A DNA stretch of 64,000 nt from Saccharothrix sp. ST-888 (GCF_000955975.1 NZ_JYJF01000013.1:22961-86960), one strand, 5' to 3'; counted from the first letter of the stretch, positions 34,566 through 44,716 are shown. Made by a program: numbers and translations. Notes: a model not told the origin generated them from the sequence alone.

Positions 34566-34817
34566 TCACGCCCCCGCGCTGTCGGTATCCCCCTCCTCGG
34601 CCGCCAGGGCCGCGTCGAGCCGTGCCCGGGCGCCGTCCAGCCAGCGCTGGCAGACCTTCGCCAGCTGCTCGCCGCGCTCCCACAGCGCCAGCGACTCCTC
34701 CAGCGGGACACCGCCCGCCTCCAGCTGCCGGACCACCTCCAGCAGCGCATCCCTGGCCTGCTCGTAACCCAGGCCGTCGTCGCCGTTCCCCTGGGCTGCC
34801 ACCTGCTGATCTGCCAT
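34566..34817 (-). CDS. xseB: Exodeoxyribonuclease VII small subunit
   Basis: 83 residues, all helical: GYEQARDALLEVVRQLEAG, then PLEESLALWERGEQL and a Arg/Ala-rich C-terminal helix, the whole family signature. It wraps the XseA C-terminal stalk in exonuclease VII, which degrades single-stranded DNA from both ends. ATG 34817 is chosen; an ATG ten codons upstream (34847) is also open. Neither has a strong ribosome binding site. It follows xseA on the same strand after 142 bases. Confidence 0.93.
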   Translation of the reverse strand: MADQQVAAQGNGDDGLGYEQARDALLEVVRQLEAGGVPLEESLALWERGEQLAKVCQRWLDGARARLDAALAAEEGDTDSAGA

Positions 34818-34959
34818 GCCGCCCAGCGTAGGGGCTGCCGCCGACAATCCGCCGGGCGTGCCCCGCGCCCGGCTCGGCCGACTCCTGCCCGGAGCCGAAC
34901 GGCCGAACGGCCGAGCAGCCGGACGACCGAACGAGTTGGAGATCGGGGATACCGAACTG

Positions 34960-36174
34960 CTAGACGGTCTCCCCGACCGTGACGTCGAAGCCGCCCTCGG
35001 CGACCCTGGCGTGCAGCTGCTCCCCGGCCGTGACCTGGGCCGGGTCGGTGACCACGTGCCCGTCCGCCCGCTGGAGCACGGCGTAGCCCCGCTCCAGGGT
35101 GGCCAGCGGCGAGAGCGCCACGACCCGCGCCAGGGTGTGCCCGAGGTCGGACTCCGCCGCGTCCAGCCGGTGGCCCAGGCAGCGCCGGGCCCGTCCGAGC
35201 AGGGCGGCCACCTCGTCGCCGGGCCCGTCCACCAGCCGGTGCGGCGCGGCGAGCACCGGACGGCTGCGCACGCTCGCCAGCCCGGCCAGCTCCCGCTCGA
35301 CCCGTCCGAAGATGTGCCGCCGCGCCCGGTCCCGCAGCTGGTGCACCTTGGCCAGCTCCTCCCCGACGTCCGGTACGACCCGCTTGGCGGCGTCCGTCGG
35401 TGTGGAGGCCCGCAGGTCGGCGACCCAGTCGAGGAGCGGCTGGTCCGGCTCGTGCCCGATCGCGCTGACCACCGGTGTCCGGGCGGCGGCGACCGTGCGC
35501 ACCAACTCCTCGTCGGAGAACGGCAGCAGGTCCTCGACGCTGCCGCCGCCCCGGGCGACGATGATCACGTCCACCTCGGGGCGTTCGTCCAACTCCCTTA
35601 CCGCCGCCGATACCTGGGCCACCGCGCTGGCCCCCTGCACCGGCACGTTCCGCACCTCGAAGCGGACGGCGGGCCAGCGGCGCCGCGCGTTCTCCAGGAC
35701 ATCCCGCTCGGCGGCCGAACCGCGCCCGGTCACCAGGCCGATGCAGTGCGGCAGGAACGGCAGCGGCTTCTTCCGCTCGGCGGCGAACAGCCCCTCACCG
35801 GCCAGTCGCCGCTTGAGGTGCTCCAGCCTGGCGAGCAGCTCGCCCAGCCCCACCAGCCGGATCTCGGAGGCCCGCAGCGAGAGCGTGCCGCGCGCCGCGT
35901 ACCACTCGGGCTTGGCGTGCAGGACGACCCGCGAACCCTCCTGGACGTCCTCGGCGACCCGGTCGAAGACCGCCCGGAAGCAGGTGACGGTCAGTGAGAC
36001 GTCCCGCTCCGGGTCGCGCAGGGTCAGGAACACCACCCCGGCGCCGGGCCGTCGGCTGAGCTGGGTGATCTGGCCCTCCACCCAGACCTCGCCGAGCCGG
36101 TCGATCCAGCCCCCGATCAGCGCGGAGACTTTGCCGACCGGGATGGGCGTCTCGGGTGAACTGGTGTTGGCCAT
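34960..36174 (-). CDS. xseA: Exodeoxyribonuclease VII large subunit
   Basis: 404 residues. N-terminal OB-fold (VWVEGQITQLSR...VFLTLRDPE), catalytic domain with GLVTGRGSAAERDVL, ARGGGSVEDLLPFSDE and ISAIGHE-like (VVSAIGHEPDQPLLD), then a helical stalk that binds XseB. Cleaves ssDNA to oligonucleotides in repair and recombination. It begins ten bases after the stop of the truncated permease gene, so it may be co-transcribed from that gene's promoter. Confidence 0.95.
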   Translation of the reverse strand: MANTSSPETPIPVGKVSALIGGWIDRLGEVWVEGQITQLSRRPGAGVVFLTLRDPERDVSLTVTCFRAVFDRVAEDVQEGSRVVLHAKPEWYAARGTLSLRASEIRLVGLGELLARLEHLKRRLAGEGLFAAERKKPLPFLPHCIGLVTGRGSAAERDVLENARRRWPAVRFEVRNVPVQGASAVAQVSAAVRELDERPEVDVIIVARGGGSVEDLLPFSDEELVRTVAAARTPVVSAIGHEPDQPLLDWVADLRASTPTDAAKRVVPDVGEELAKVHQLRDRARRHIFGRVERELAGLASVRSRPVLAAPHRLVDGPGDEVAALLGRARRCLGHRLDAAESDLGHTLARVVALSPLATLERGYAVLQRADGHVVTDPAQVTAGEQLHARVAEGGFDVTVGETV

Positions 36175-36184
36175 GCGTACGAGG

Positions 36185-36904
36185 CTATCCCCGGCGGCCG
36201 ACAGCGGTGCCCTGCGCGGCGAGCACCGGCAGCCCCGTCACCAGCCAGAGGCCGCCCATCACCTGGGCGGTGTGCGAGGCCGCGACCAGCACCGCGACGG
36301 TCACCCCGATGCCCAGCACCGGGATCACCGCGTGCCGCAGCCAGTGGTGCGAGTGGTGGCGGACCGCGTACCAGCCGAGCACCGAGGCGTGCAGCAGCAC
36401 GAAGGCGGTGAGCGCGCCCACGTCGGCCTCCATCGCCAGCACCGCGAAGCCGACGGCCGTCGCGGTCCGCACCCCGGCCAGGTTCAGCACGGTGGTGACC
36501 AGCACCGCCAGCACCGTCCACACCCAGCGGGACACCCCGGGCACCAGCGAGTTCAGCGCGATGCCCGGGAACAGGTAGGCGACCGCCGGGATCAGCAGGT
36601 AGTCCAGCATCGCCATCCATCCGGCGATGAAACCCGGCCCCTCGCCCAGGCCCGCCCGCGCGTACGCGAACACCGAACCCGCCCGTGGCACGGCCCGCAC
36701 CAGCTGCGCGTACGAGAAGGCGGTGAACCCCATCGCGACGGTGGCCGCGAGGTACACCGACGCGACCGCGCCACCGCTCCTGGCGTCCAGCACCCCGAAC
36801 ACCCCGACCGGGGCCATCGGGGCGATGAACAGCAGCCCGTAGACCATCAGGTCGCGCACACCGAGGCTGCGGCGCAGCTCGCTCGGCTCGACTCGTTCAC
36901 TCAT
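36185..36904 (-). pseudogene. APC-family permease with in-frame internal deletion
   Basis: 239 residues, about half the usual 450-500 of amino acid-polyamine permeases. The N-terminus is normal (SLGVRDLMVYGLLFIAPMAPVG, helices 1-5, with FSYAQL and FIAGWMAMLDYLLIPA). After NLAGVRTATAVGFAVLAME the sequence passes directly into DVGALTAFVLLHASVLGWY, which in full-length relatives lies near helix 10. About 200 residues are missing (join near 36418-36432) without a frameshift. A good GAGGAG site precedes ATG 36904. Transport is unlikely. Its value may now be the promoter and leader it gives xseA. Confidence 0.7.
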
Positions 36905-37013
36905 TCTCCTCATTGCAGCACCGTCCGTCCGACCAGCGGCGGAGGCCACGCACACGGCGGGGTACCGCTGTTGCGGTCCGGACGGGGGAGGGCAGGCCCG
37001 TACCATGGGTGCC

Positions 37014-37988
37014 ATGTCCAACACTGCTCAGCGCCGCGTCCTGCTCGCCGCCCCCCGGGGCTACTGCGCGGGTGTCGACCGTGCCGTGATCGCCGTGGAG
37101 AAGGCCCTTGAGCAGTACGGGGCGCCGATCTACGTCCGCAAGCAGATCGTGCACAACAAGTACGTCGTGCAGACCCTGGAGAAGCAGGGGGCGATCTTCG
37201 TCGACGAGACGGAGGAGGTGCCCGAGGGTTCGATCGTGGTCTTCTCGGCGCACGGCGTGGCCCCGGCGGTGCACGACGAGGCGAAGGCCGGCAAGCTCGC
37301 CACCGTCGACGCCACCTGCCCCCTGGTGACCAAGGTCCACAAGGAGGCCGTCCGGTTCGCGGACGAGGACTACGACATCCTGCTGGTGGGCCACGAGGGT
37401 CACGAGGAGGTCGTCGGCACGATGGGCGAGGCCCCGGACCGGATCCACCTGGTGGACGGCGCCGAGGACGTGGCCAACGTGCAGGTCCGCGACGAGAGCA
37501 AGGTCGTCTGGCTGTCCCAGACCACCCTCTCGGTGGACGAGACCATGGCCACCGTCGGTGAGCTGAAGAAGCGCTTCCCGCTGCTGGTCAGCCCGCCCAG
37601 CGACGACATCTGCTACGCCACCCAGAACCGCCAGGTCGCCGTCAAGCAGCTGGCCCCCGAGACCGACCTGCTGATCGTGGTCGGCTCCAAGAACTCCTCC
37701 AACTCCGTCCGCCTGGTCGAGGTCGGCCTGGAGTACGGCGCCAAGGCGGCACACCTGGTCGACTTCGCCGACGAGATCGACGAGGCCTGGCTGGAGGGCG
37801 TCACCACGGTCGGCCTGACCAGCGGCGCCTCGGTGCCCGAGATCCTGGTCGAGGGCGTCCTGACCTTCCTCGCCGAGCGCGGCTACGCCGACGTGGAGAT
37901 CGTCAAGACCGCCGAGGAGCACCTGATCTTCTCGCTCCCCAAGGAGCTCCGCCGCGACCTGCGCGCCGAGGCGGCCGGCAAGCTCTGA
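37014..37988 (+). CDS. ispH: 4-hydroxy-3-methylbut-2-enyl diphosphate reductase
   Basis: 324 residues. The three [4Fe-4S] Cys motifs are intact: APRGYCAGVDRA, DATCPLVTKVH and DDICYATQNRQ. GHEGHEEV and SGASVPEILV are also conserved. It reduces HMBPP to IPP and DMAPP, the last step of the MEP pathway. ATG 37014 puts MSNTAQRRVLLAAP directly before the conserved core; ATG 37005 is an alternative. It is divergent from the deleted permease and feeds the cis-prenyl transferase at 11.7 kb. Confidence 0.96.
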   Translation: MSNTAQRRVLLAAPRGYCAGVDRAVIAVEKALEQYGAPIYVRKQIVHNKYVVQTLEKQGAIFVDETEEVPEGSIVVFSAHGVAPAVHDEAKAGKLATVDATCPLVTKVHKEAVRFADEDYDILLVGHEGHEEVVGTMGEAPDRIHLVDGAEDVANVQVRDESKVVWLSQTTLSVDETMATVGELKKRFPLLVSPPSDDICYATQNRQVAVKQLAPETDLLIVVGSKNSSNSVRLVEVGLEYGAKAAHLVDFADEIDEAWLEGVTTVGLTSGASVPEILVEGVLTFLAERGYADVEIVKTAEEHLIFSLPKELRRDLRAEAAGKL

Positions 37989-37996
37989 GCACTCCG

Positions 37997-38032
37997 ACGA
38001 CGCCCGGGACCCAGTGGGCTCCCGGGCGTCGT
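37997..38032 (+). terminator. Terminator of ispH
   Basis: A perfect 13-bp stem (37997-38009 with 38020-38032), ten-base loop, nine bases after the stop. Confidence 0.8.
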
Positions 38033-38119
38033 CCTGTCCGGGCCCGGGTATCAGCAGGCGGGCGCCGCCGTGGGCCCGTACGTTTGTACACAGGCTGTGG
38101 ATGACGGAGGGCAGTGGCC

Positions 38120-38863
<744 letters not shown>

Positions 38864-38881
38864 CCCGGAACCCCCACATCG

Positions 38882-39003
38882 ACCAGGCAGCCCCCAGGGG
38901 CGCGGGGAACCGCGCGAACAACCCTGCAACTGCTTCACCGGCGAATCCGCGCCTGAACCAGGCAGCCCCCAGGGGTGCGAGGAACCGCGCGAACAACCCT
39001 GCA
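38882..39003 (+). repeat. Two copies of the Streptomyces GGGGCGCGGGGAAC extragenic repeat
   Basis: Two 47-base copies (38882-38928 and 38957-39003, 75-base period) start ACCAGGCAGCCCCCAGGGG and end AACAACCCTGCA, with two differences between them. The core GCGCGG-GGAA-CCGCGC can fold as a small hairpin. It matches an intergenic repeat seen widely in Streptomyces genomes (from memory). It lies just after ppgK. Confidence 0.8.
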
Positions 39004-39070
39004 CCCTCGCAGAGAGTCGGTCGCGCAGCACCTCGCGCCCCTGAACACTGCCTAGCCGCCCCGGAGGGAC

Positions 39071-39673
39071 TCAGCCGCCCGTCCGGCTCCGCCGCAGGCG
39101 GCGCTGCGCCACGAACCGCGCCGCCACGATGACGGCCGCCAGGCCGGTGCCGCCGAACAGCCACTCCGCCCGCATCGCGAGCCCGCTCGCCAGCGCCACC
39201 ACCTGTCCGGTCACTCCGGGGGAGGCGGCCGGGCCGAAGGCGAGCAGGGCGGCGGCGAAAGCGATCGGCCCGCTGATCGGCGCGGCGGCCAGGTCGGCGA
39301 ACCGTACCCGGACGGCCACTTGGAAGCAGACCAGCAGGTAGCCGACGCCGAAGAGGATTCCGAGCCCGTCGAAGAGCAGCCGGTCCACCGCCGCCAACAG
39401 CACCGTCCCGGCCAGCGCCAGGACGCCGGTGCCGACGGCCGTGAGCCGGGCCGGCCGCCCGCTGCGCGGGCGCTCCCGGGCGCCGAGCTGGAGCGGCAGC
39501 CGAAGCCGCGGCCTCGGCGGGGCCGGACGGACCCCGGAGGCCGAGCGCAGCCTGGACTGGCGGAGCCGGGACTCGGGGGGCGCGGCTGGCCCCGGTACGG
39601 CGGCCTCGGCGGCGGGACCGGCTGGCGGTCGCCGTCTGGGCCCGGGTGGCTGGGTACGGATGCTCTGCTCCAC
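39071..39673 (-). CDS. DUF6542-type membrane protein
   Basis: 200 residues from GTG 39673 (MEQSIRTQPPG); upstream GTG 39703 is also open. A long Arg/Pro/Ala-rich N-terminal cytoplasmic region (about 1-70) is followed by four to five hydrophobic helices and a basic tail (ARFVAQRRLRRSRTGG). The four-helix block with an Ala-rich loop is the DUF6542 pattern, found beside ychF in Streptomyces. TACGTT sits six bases before the GTG, suggesting a leaderless message. No known function. Confidence 0.7.
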   Translation of the reverse strand: MEQSIRTQPPGPRRRPPAGPAAEAAVPGPAAPPESRLRQSRLRSASGVRPAPPRPRLRLPLQLGARERPRSGRPARLTAVGTGVLALAGTVLLAAVDRLLFDGLGILFGVGYLLVCFQVAVRVRFADLAAAPISGPIAFAAALLAFGPAASPGVTGQVVALASGLAMRAEWLFGGTGLAAVIVAARFVAQRRLRRSRTGG

Positions 39674-39795
39674 CCAACCAACGTACGGTCCGATCATCGC
39701 CACACTGTGTAATGCTCGCGTTTGGCCCTCGCCCGTGTCCCGGCCGGTAGTACTGTCGGGCCGATCTTTCGGTGGTGACTCAGGGGGAGAAAACC

Positions 39796-40212
39796 ATGTC
39801 CGCTGTCGACCCGACCGTTGTTCCGGCCGCCGACCCTGCCTTCTCGTTCGAGCGCCTGCACCACGTCCAGCTGGACATCCCGGCGGGCGCCGAGGATGTC
39901 TGCCGGGAGTTCTGGGGCGGGGTGCTCGGGATGGCCGAGGTGGAGAAGCCGCCGGTGCTGGCGGCGCGCGGTGGTTGCTGGTTCCGCGGCGGTGGTCTTG
40001 AGGTGCACCTCGGCGTGGTGGCCGAGTTCCTGCCGTCGGCCAAGGCCCACCCCGGCATCCTGGTCCGTTCGCTGGACGAGCTGGCCGCCCGGCTGGAGGC
40101 GCACGGCCACCCGGTGGTCTGGGACGGCAACTTCCCCGGCTACCGGCGTTTCCACTCCGCCGACGGGCTGGGCAACCGGCTGGAGTTCCTGGAGCCCTCG
40201 GCCGAGGTCTGA
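39796..40212 (+). CDS. VOC-fold glyoxalase/dioxygenase-superfamily protein
   Basis: 138 residues, a single vicinal-oxygen-chelate module: FERLHHVQLDIPAGAED with a metal-ligand-type His, WFRGGGLEVHLGV, and GNRLEFLEP with the C-terminal Glu ligand. Family members act on glyoxal adducts, fosfomycin or aromatic substrates; specificity here is unknown. ATG 39796 follows CAGGGGGAGA. It is divergent from the DUF6542 gene and precedes ychF by 87 bases, with a separate TAGACT -10-like site before ychF. Confidence 0.82.
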   Translation: MSAVDPTVVPAADPAFSFERLHHVQLDIPAGAEDVCREFWGGVLGMAEVEKPPVLAARGGCWFRGGGLEVHLGVVAEFLPSAKAHPGILVRSLDELAARLEAHGHPVVWDGNFPGYRRFHSADGLGNRLEFLEPSAEV

Positions 40213-40299
40213 GCCGGACCCCCGCTCGCCGGGCCCTTAGACTGGGGGATCGGCCCTACGGTGCCACTCCACTCCTCCAAGCCCACGGGACTGCGCTTC

Positions 40300-41373
<1,074 letters not shown>

Positions 41374-41388
41374 TCCGGCGCGCGTACG

Positions 41389-41430
41389 GAGGAAGGGGGC
41401 CTGATCCTTCGGGATCAGGCCCCCTTCCTC
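41389..41430 (+). terminator. 19-bp terminator with UUCG tetraloop
   Basis: A perfect stem, 41389-41407 with 41412-41430, closed by C-TTCG-G, the exceptionally stable cUUCGg tetraloop. It starts 15 bases after the ychF stop. Confidence 0.85.
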
Positions 41431-41641
41431 ATGCCCCTGGCGTTTCAGCGCACCTGGACGGACCTGACGTCCGTGGTGCGGTCGACGAAGGGTGGCCGCC
41501 GGTCGGCCTCGGCTCGTGCGTCGACTGTGGCGTCGTGCAGCGGACGTTCCGCGTTCCGAACGCACTTGACGGCATGTCAGGTGCCCGTCGCGCCCGGAGC
41601 CCAGTGGTGCCGCTCCGGCGGGTGCGGCGTCTCGGGTGTGA

Positions 41642-42472
41642 TCAGAAGCCGGTGTCGTAGGTGTAGAGCTTGGTGTGGTCGAGCATGTCCGCGGGGGTGA
41701 CGTTGTTCCACGGCCGCATGGTCTCGTTGAGGTCCACGACGTTGGCGGTGTTGCCGGTCGGCAGGTAGCTCTGGTCGCGGTGGCGGGACTGCCACTCGGC
41801 CCACAGCTTGTCGATGAAGCAGTGGTGCAGCCAGAAGGCCGGGTCGTTGGGGGACATGCCGGTGCCCATGTGGCCGCCGATCCAGACGTGCACCCGGTTG
41901 TGCAGGTTGACGCCGCGCCAGCCCTCGAGGTGGTTGCGGAAACCGCCCTCGGAGGTGCTGTTCCACGGGGCCATGTCGTAGGTGGAGATGGCGAGCACCG
42001 ACTCCGCCTCGGCCTTGGTCGGCAGTGCGGCGACGGCGCCGCCGAGGCTGCGGCGCAGGTAGTTGCGGCTGTCCGGGCGGATCGTGAGGGTCCACTTGCC
42101 GGTGTTGTAGGCGAACGGCCCGGTGGTGACCTGGCCGTCGCTGCTGCGGCCGTTGCCGCCCATGAAGTCCGGGCCCCAGATCGAGGAGGTGGCCGTGCGG
42201 TCGGCCGTCCAGTCCCAGTAGGGCAGGGTGACGGCCGGGTTGATGCTCTGCAGGTCCTGCTCGAACTGGAGCAGGAACCTGCGGTGCCAGGGCAGGAAGG
42301 ACGGCGAGCGGTGGCCGACCCGCTCGCTGTCGTCCCGGTCGCTGGTGATGAAGGTGTCGTGGGTCCTGACGTAGGAGTCGTAGCGCCCGAGGCGCTTGAG
42401 CTCCAGGACGGCGTCGACGAAGTCGCGCTTCTCCTTGGCCGTCAGGGTTGCCTGGTTCTTGCGGACTGCCAT
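41642..42472 (-). CDS. melC2: Tyrosinase (type 3 copper monooxygenase)
   Basis: 276 residues, the Streptomyces MelC2 length. All six copper ligands are present at family positions: CuA His38, His54, His63 (RTHD, RVGHRS, PWHRRF) and CuB His191, His195, His217 (NLHNRVHVWIGG and FWLHHCFIDKLWAEW). It oxidises tyrosine to dopaquinone, starting melanin synthesis. It has no signal peptide of its own and is carried by MelC1, which also loads copper. ATG 42472 is preceded by GGAGG. It lies 49 bases after melC1 in one operon. Confidence 0.97.
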   Translation of the reverse strand: MAVRKNQATLTAKEKRDFVDAVLELKRLGRYDSYVRTHDTFITSDRDDSERVGHRSPSFLPWHRRFLLQFEQDLQSINPAVTLPYWDWTADRTATSSIWGPDFMGGNGRSSDGQVTTGPFAYNTGKWTLTIRPDSRNYLRRSLGGAVAALPTKAEAESVLAISTYDMAPWNSTSEGGFRNHLEGWRGVNLHNRVHVWIGGHMGTGMSPNDPAFWLHHCFIDKLWAEWQSRHRDQSYLPTGNTANVVDLNETMRPWNNVTPADMLDHTKLYTYDTGF

Positions 42473-42521
42473 GAAAGTTCCTCCGGGGTGGGTGCTGTCA
42501 GGGAGTTGGCGGCGCTACCGC

Positions 42522-42962
42522 TCAGGTGAGCGGGAGCAGCTCGGCACCCTGGAGGTCGACCACGGCGGCGCGGGCGAGCGAACGCGGGGTGGCGTGGGTC
42601 TGGTAGTGGTTGACGACGCTGATCCAGGTGCCGTCGCCGTTCTGCATGACGTGCAGTTCCTTGCCGTCGATCAGGACCTGGTAGCCGCCGCCGTGGCCGC
42701 TGTGGCTGCCGCTGTGGGCGGCCGAGAGCAGCCGGCCCTGGATCCGGCGGCCCTGGTACACCTCGTCGAACTCGTCGCCGGCGCCCGGGTCGGAGGCCAC
42801 GGCGGTCTGCCCGGTGGGCCCGGTGAAGCCGATCACGGCGGTACCGGCGGCCGCGGCGAGCGCGACACCCGCACCCTGCAGCATCCGGCGGCGGGTGAGG
42901 TCGGACGGCTTGTGTCCCTCGGGCGCGGTGTCGTTCGTGGGTGTGGCGCTGTTTTCGGACAT
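42522..42962 (-). CDS. melC1: Tyrosinase cofactor / copper chaperone, Tat-exported
   Basis: 146 residues. A twin-arginine signal, LTRRRMLQGAGVALAAAAG (about 27-45), precedes the caddie domain. FDEVYQGRRIQG, then HSGSHSGHGGGYQVLIDGKEL supplies the His-rich copper-binding loop, and HVMQNGDGTWISVVNHYQT is the conserved block. MelC1 forms a complex with MelC2, delivers Cu and carries it through the Tat system. ATG 42962 gives MSENSATPT, with GGGGGG upstream. First gene of the melC operon. Confidence 0.93.
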   Translation of the reverse strand: MSENSATPTNDTAPEGHKPSDLTRRRMLQGAGVALAAAAGTAVIGFTGPTGQTAVASDPGAGDEFDEVYQGRRIQGRLLSAAHSGSHSGHGGGYQVLIDGKELHVMQNGDGTWISVVNHYQTHATPRSLARAAVVDLQGAELLPLT

Positions 42963-43201
42963 GGCTGAGTAACCCCCCTGGGTTGAGTGCCTGACTGACG
43001 GATCGCCGGCCTGACGGGTGGGTCGAAGGCATATTCCAAGGTCGATCCGCAGGCTCATGCTTACAGGCAGAGGTGGATCGCAGGAACGGTCGATCGGCGG
43101 GGGTCGAACGGTTGTCCACATTTCCGGACATGCCACACCGAAAGTTGCATTCTGTACCAGTCAAGGACTTCTCTGAATGCGACGGTCCGGGGCGAGTTTT
43201 G
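42963..43201 (-). other. melC promoter region
   Basis: This is most of the 311-base gap between the ArsR-type gene and melC1. The part from about 43090 to 43260 is clearly lower in GC than its surroundings. On the operon strand TTGACT occurs at 43155-43160 and may be a -35 element. No ORF with start signals was found. Confidence 0.4.
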
Positions 43202-43223
43202 GTAAAGATTCTTTACAGAATCT
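43202..43223 (-). terminator. Overlapping AT-rich palindromes (terminator or operator)
   Basis: GTAAAG-ATT-CTTTAC (43202-43216) overlaps AGATTC-TTTACA-GAATCT (43206-43223). On the minus strand the second hairpin is followed by TTTACCAAAA, so it may end the ArsR-type gene. It could equally be an operator upstream of melC1. Confidence 0.4.
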
Positions 43224-43273
43224 GCCACTCGACAGGAAATAGTTCATCAACTACGCGCGTCATGTGACCGGCC

Positions 43274-44023
43274 TTACGGCGCCAGGATGGCGTGATGCCG
43301 TAGGTCGAGCCGACTGGCAAGGGCTTGCCTGCCCTCGGGGGTGAGGCTGACGGCACGGGTGGTGCCGATGCGCACGATCCAGCCGGCCTCGAAGGCGTGC
43401 CGGCAGATCGCGGCGCCGACGGTCCCGGCGAGGTGGGGGCGGCGTTCGGTGAAGTCGAGGCAGGGGCGGACGGCGGGCCGCTTGGAGCCCGGGGGCAGCG
43501 TGATGCCCAGCGCGCCCAGCCAGTCGACGCCCGCCGGGGTGAGGGCCGGCCCGCGCTCCCAGTCCAGCAGGCCCCGTTCGGCCATGGCCTCGGTGATGGT
43601 GACCCCGAGCAGCCCGGCCAGGTGGTCGTAGCAGGTCCGGGCCCGGGCCATGGCGCTGCGCCGGGTGGTGGCGGAGAGCGTGCGGGGCGCCGGGGTGTGC
43701 TGCCGGGGCGCCAGCGCGGCGAGGTGCTCGACCAGTTCGGCGGCCTCCGGCCCGGCAAGCCGGACGTAGCGGTGGCGGCCCTGGCGCTCCTCCGCGAGCA
43801 GGCCGCCCTCGGTCAGGGTGTTGAGATGGGCAGTCGCGGTGGAGGCGGCGACCCCGGCATGGCGGGCGAGCTCGTTGGCCGTCCAGGCCCGGCCGTCCAG
43901 CAGGGCCAGGCAGAACGCGGCCCTGGTGGCATCGGCCAGCAGCCCGGCCAGGGCGGCCACCGTCCGGCCCTCGGCCCGTACCTCGTCGGCCGCCGCCGTG
44001 CGCTCCCGTACGTTCTCCGTCAC
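43274..44023 (-). CDS. ArsR-type winged-helix transcriptional regulator
   Basis: 249 residues from GTG 44023. The N-terminal ArsR-like HTH (about 20-95) reads LADATRAAFCLALLDGRAWTANELARHAGVAASTATAHLNTL with wing EERQGRHRYVRLAG. A second, less conserved region follows (about 130-245: CYDHLAGLLGVTITEAM..., PCLDFTERRPHLAGTVGAAIC), typical of two-part regulators in Streptomyces. No metal-binding Cys cluster is seen in the HTH. The longer frame from GTG 44074 would cover the palindrome at 44046-44065, which is why the downstream GTG is preferred. It probably represses the divergent promoter. Confidence 0.82.
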   Translation of the reverse strand: MTENVRERTAAADEVRAEGRTVAALAGLLADATRAAFCLALLDGRAWTANELARHAGVAASTATAHLNTLTEGGLLAEERQGRHRYVRLAGPEAAELVEHLAALAPRQHTPAPRTLSATTRRSAMARARTCYDHLAGLLGVTITEAMAERGLLDWERGPALTPAGVDWLGALGITLPPGSKRPAVRPCLDFTERRPHLAGTVGAAICRHAFEAGWIVRIGTTRAVSLTPEGRQALASRLDLRHHAILAP

Positions 44024-44045
44024 GTCCCCAGGGTGCACCCTCGAT

Positions 44046-44065
44046 ACTTCGGCCGGCGTCGAAGT
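44046..44065. promoter_or_regulatory. Palindromic operator upstream of the ArsR-type gene
   Basis: ACTTCG (44046-44051) and CGAAGT (44060-44065) form an inverted repeat spaced by eight bases, 23 bases before the regulator GTG and 24 bases before the divergent ATG 44089. Position and form suit autoregulation by the adjacent ArsR-type protein. Confidence 0.55.
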
Positions 44066-44088
44066 GTCCGGCACCTACGGTCGCCGCC

Positions 44089-44286
44089 ATGACGATCACA
44101 CCCGCCGGTACCCGTCCGGCCGCCGGACACCGCACCATCGCGCCGAGCATCCAAACTCGGCCACAGTTCCCGCTCGCAGACCCCGCGCTGACGGGAGACC
44201 GCGTCGGCGGGATGCCGCAGGGGCGCGGAGTACCAGCGGAGTGCAGAAGGGCGGCCGACGGCCTCAGCCGAGCAGGTGGGCGTTGA
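44089..44286 (+). pseudogene. Remnant of a flavin reductase-like gene
   Basis: ATG 44089 starts MTITPAGTRPAAGHRTIAPS, which resembles the N-terminus of flavin-reductase-like FMN-binding proteins (RTIxPSI...). The expected TPVALL/NLAPMSS core is missing; the frame runs on as unrelated Gly/Arg-rich sequence and overlaps the next gene. It sits behind the ArsR-type operator, so it is probably what remains of the regulator's former target. Similarity rests on a short segment. Confidence 0.3.
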
Positions 44287-44716
44287 CCGCGCGGGCGTCC
44301 TCGGAGAGTTCGGGCAGTTCCTCGACCGTCACGCCCGCCCCGGTGAGCAGCGCCGTCCCCTGGCAGGCGGTGACGAAGAGGTCCGGCTCCCGCCAGGCGA
44401 CGACGACCCGGGGGATGCCCGCCGCGATGATCCGCTGGGCGCAGGTGAGCGGCCGGGAGGCGCGCTGTCCGCAGGGCTCCAGCGAGCTGTAGACGGTCGC
44501 GGTGCGCAGCCGGGGGTCCCCGTCGGGCAGTTTGGCGAGGGCGGCCTCCTCGGCGTGGCACACCGCGTCGAGTTCACGGCTGTAGCCCTCGCTGAGGACC
44601 TCGCCGTCGGCGCCGACGATCACCGCGCCGACCGAGAAGGCGGTCTCGGAGGGCGGGCAGAGCCGGGAGAGTTCGACGGCGCGGCCGAGCCAGCGCAGGT
44701 CCTCGGATGCGGTCAC
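44264..44716 (-). CDS. RibD-type deaminase domain protein (stand-alone)
   Basis: 150 residues, cytidine-deaminase-like zinc fold: HAEEAAL supplies the His ligand and catalytic Glu, and SSLEPCGQRAS...TCAQRI the two Cys ligands, spaced as in the RibD (RibG) deaminase domain and dCMP deaminases. VGAVIVGADGEVLSEGYSRE is also RibD-like. In RibD this domain deaminates the diaminopyrimidine riboflavin precursor. Its GTG overlaps the reductase-domain TGA by four bases (GTGA), so the pair is co-translated. A different nucleotide substrate is possible, since no other rib genes are present. Confidence 0.82.
   Translation of the reverse strand: MTASEDLRWLGRAVELSRLCPPSETAFSVGAVIVGADGEVLSEGYSRELDAVCHAEEAALAKLPDGDPRLRTATVYSSLEPCGQRASRPLTCAQRIIAAGIPRVVVAWREPDLFVTACQGTALLTGAGVTVEELPELSEDARAVNAHLLG

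Noticed and set aside
38882..39003. Two spaced repeats as a mini CRISPR array
   Set aside because: The repeats are 47 bases with hairpin core, only two copies, no cas genes, and they match a known dispersed intergenic repeat.
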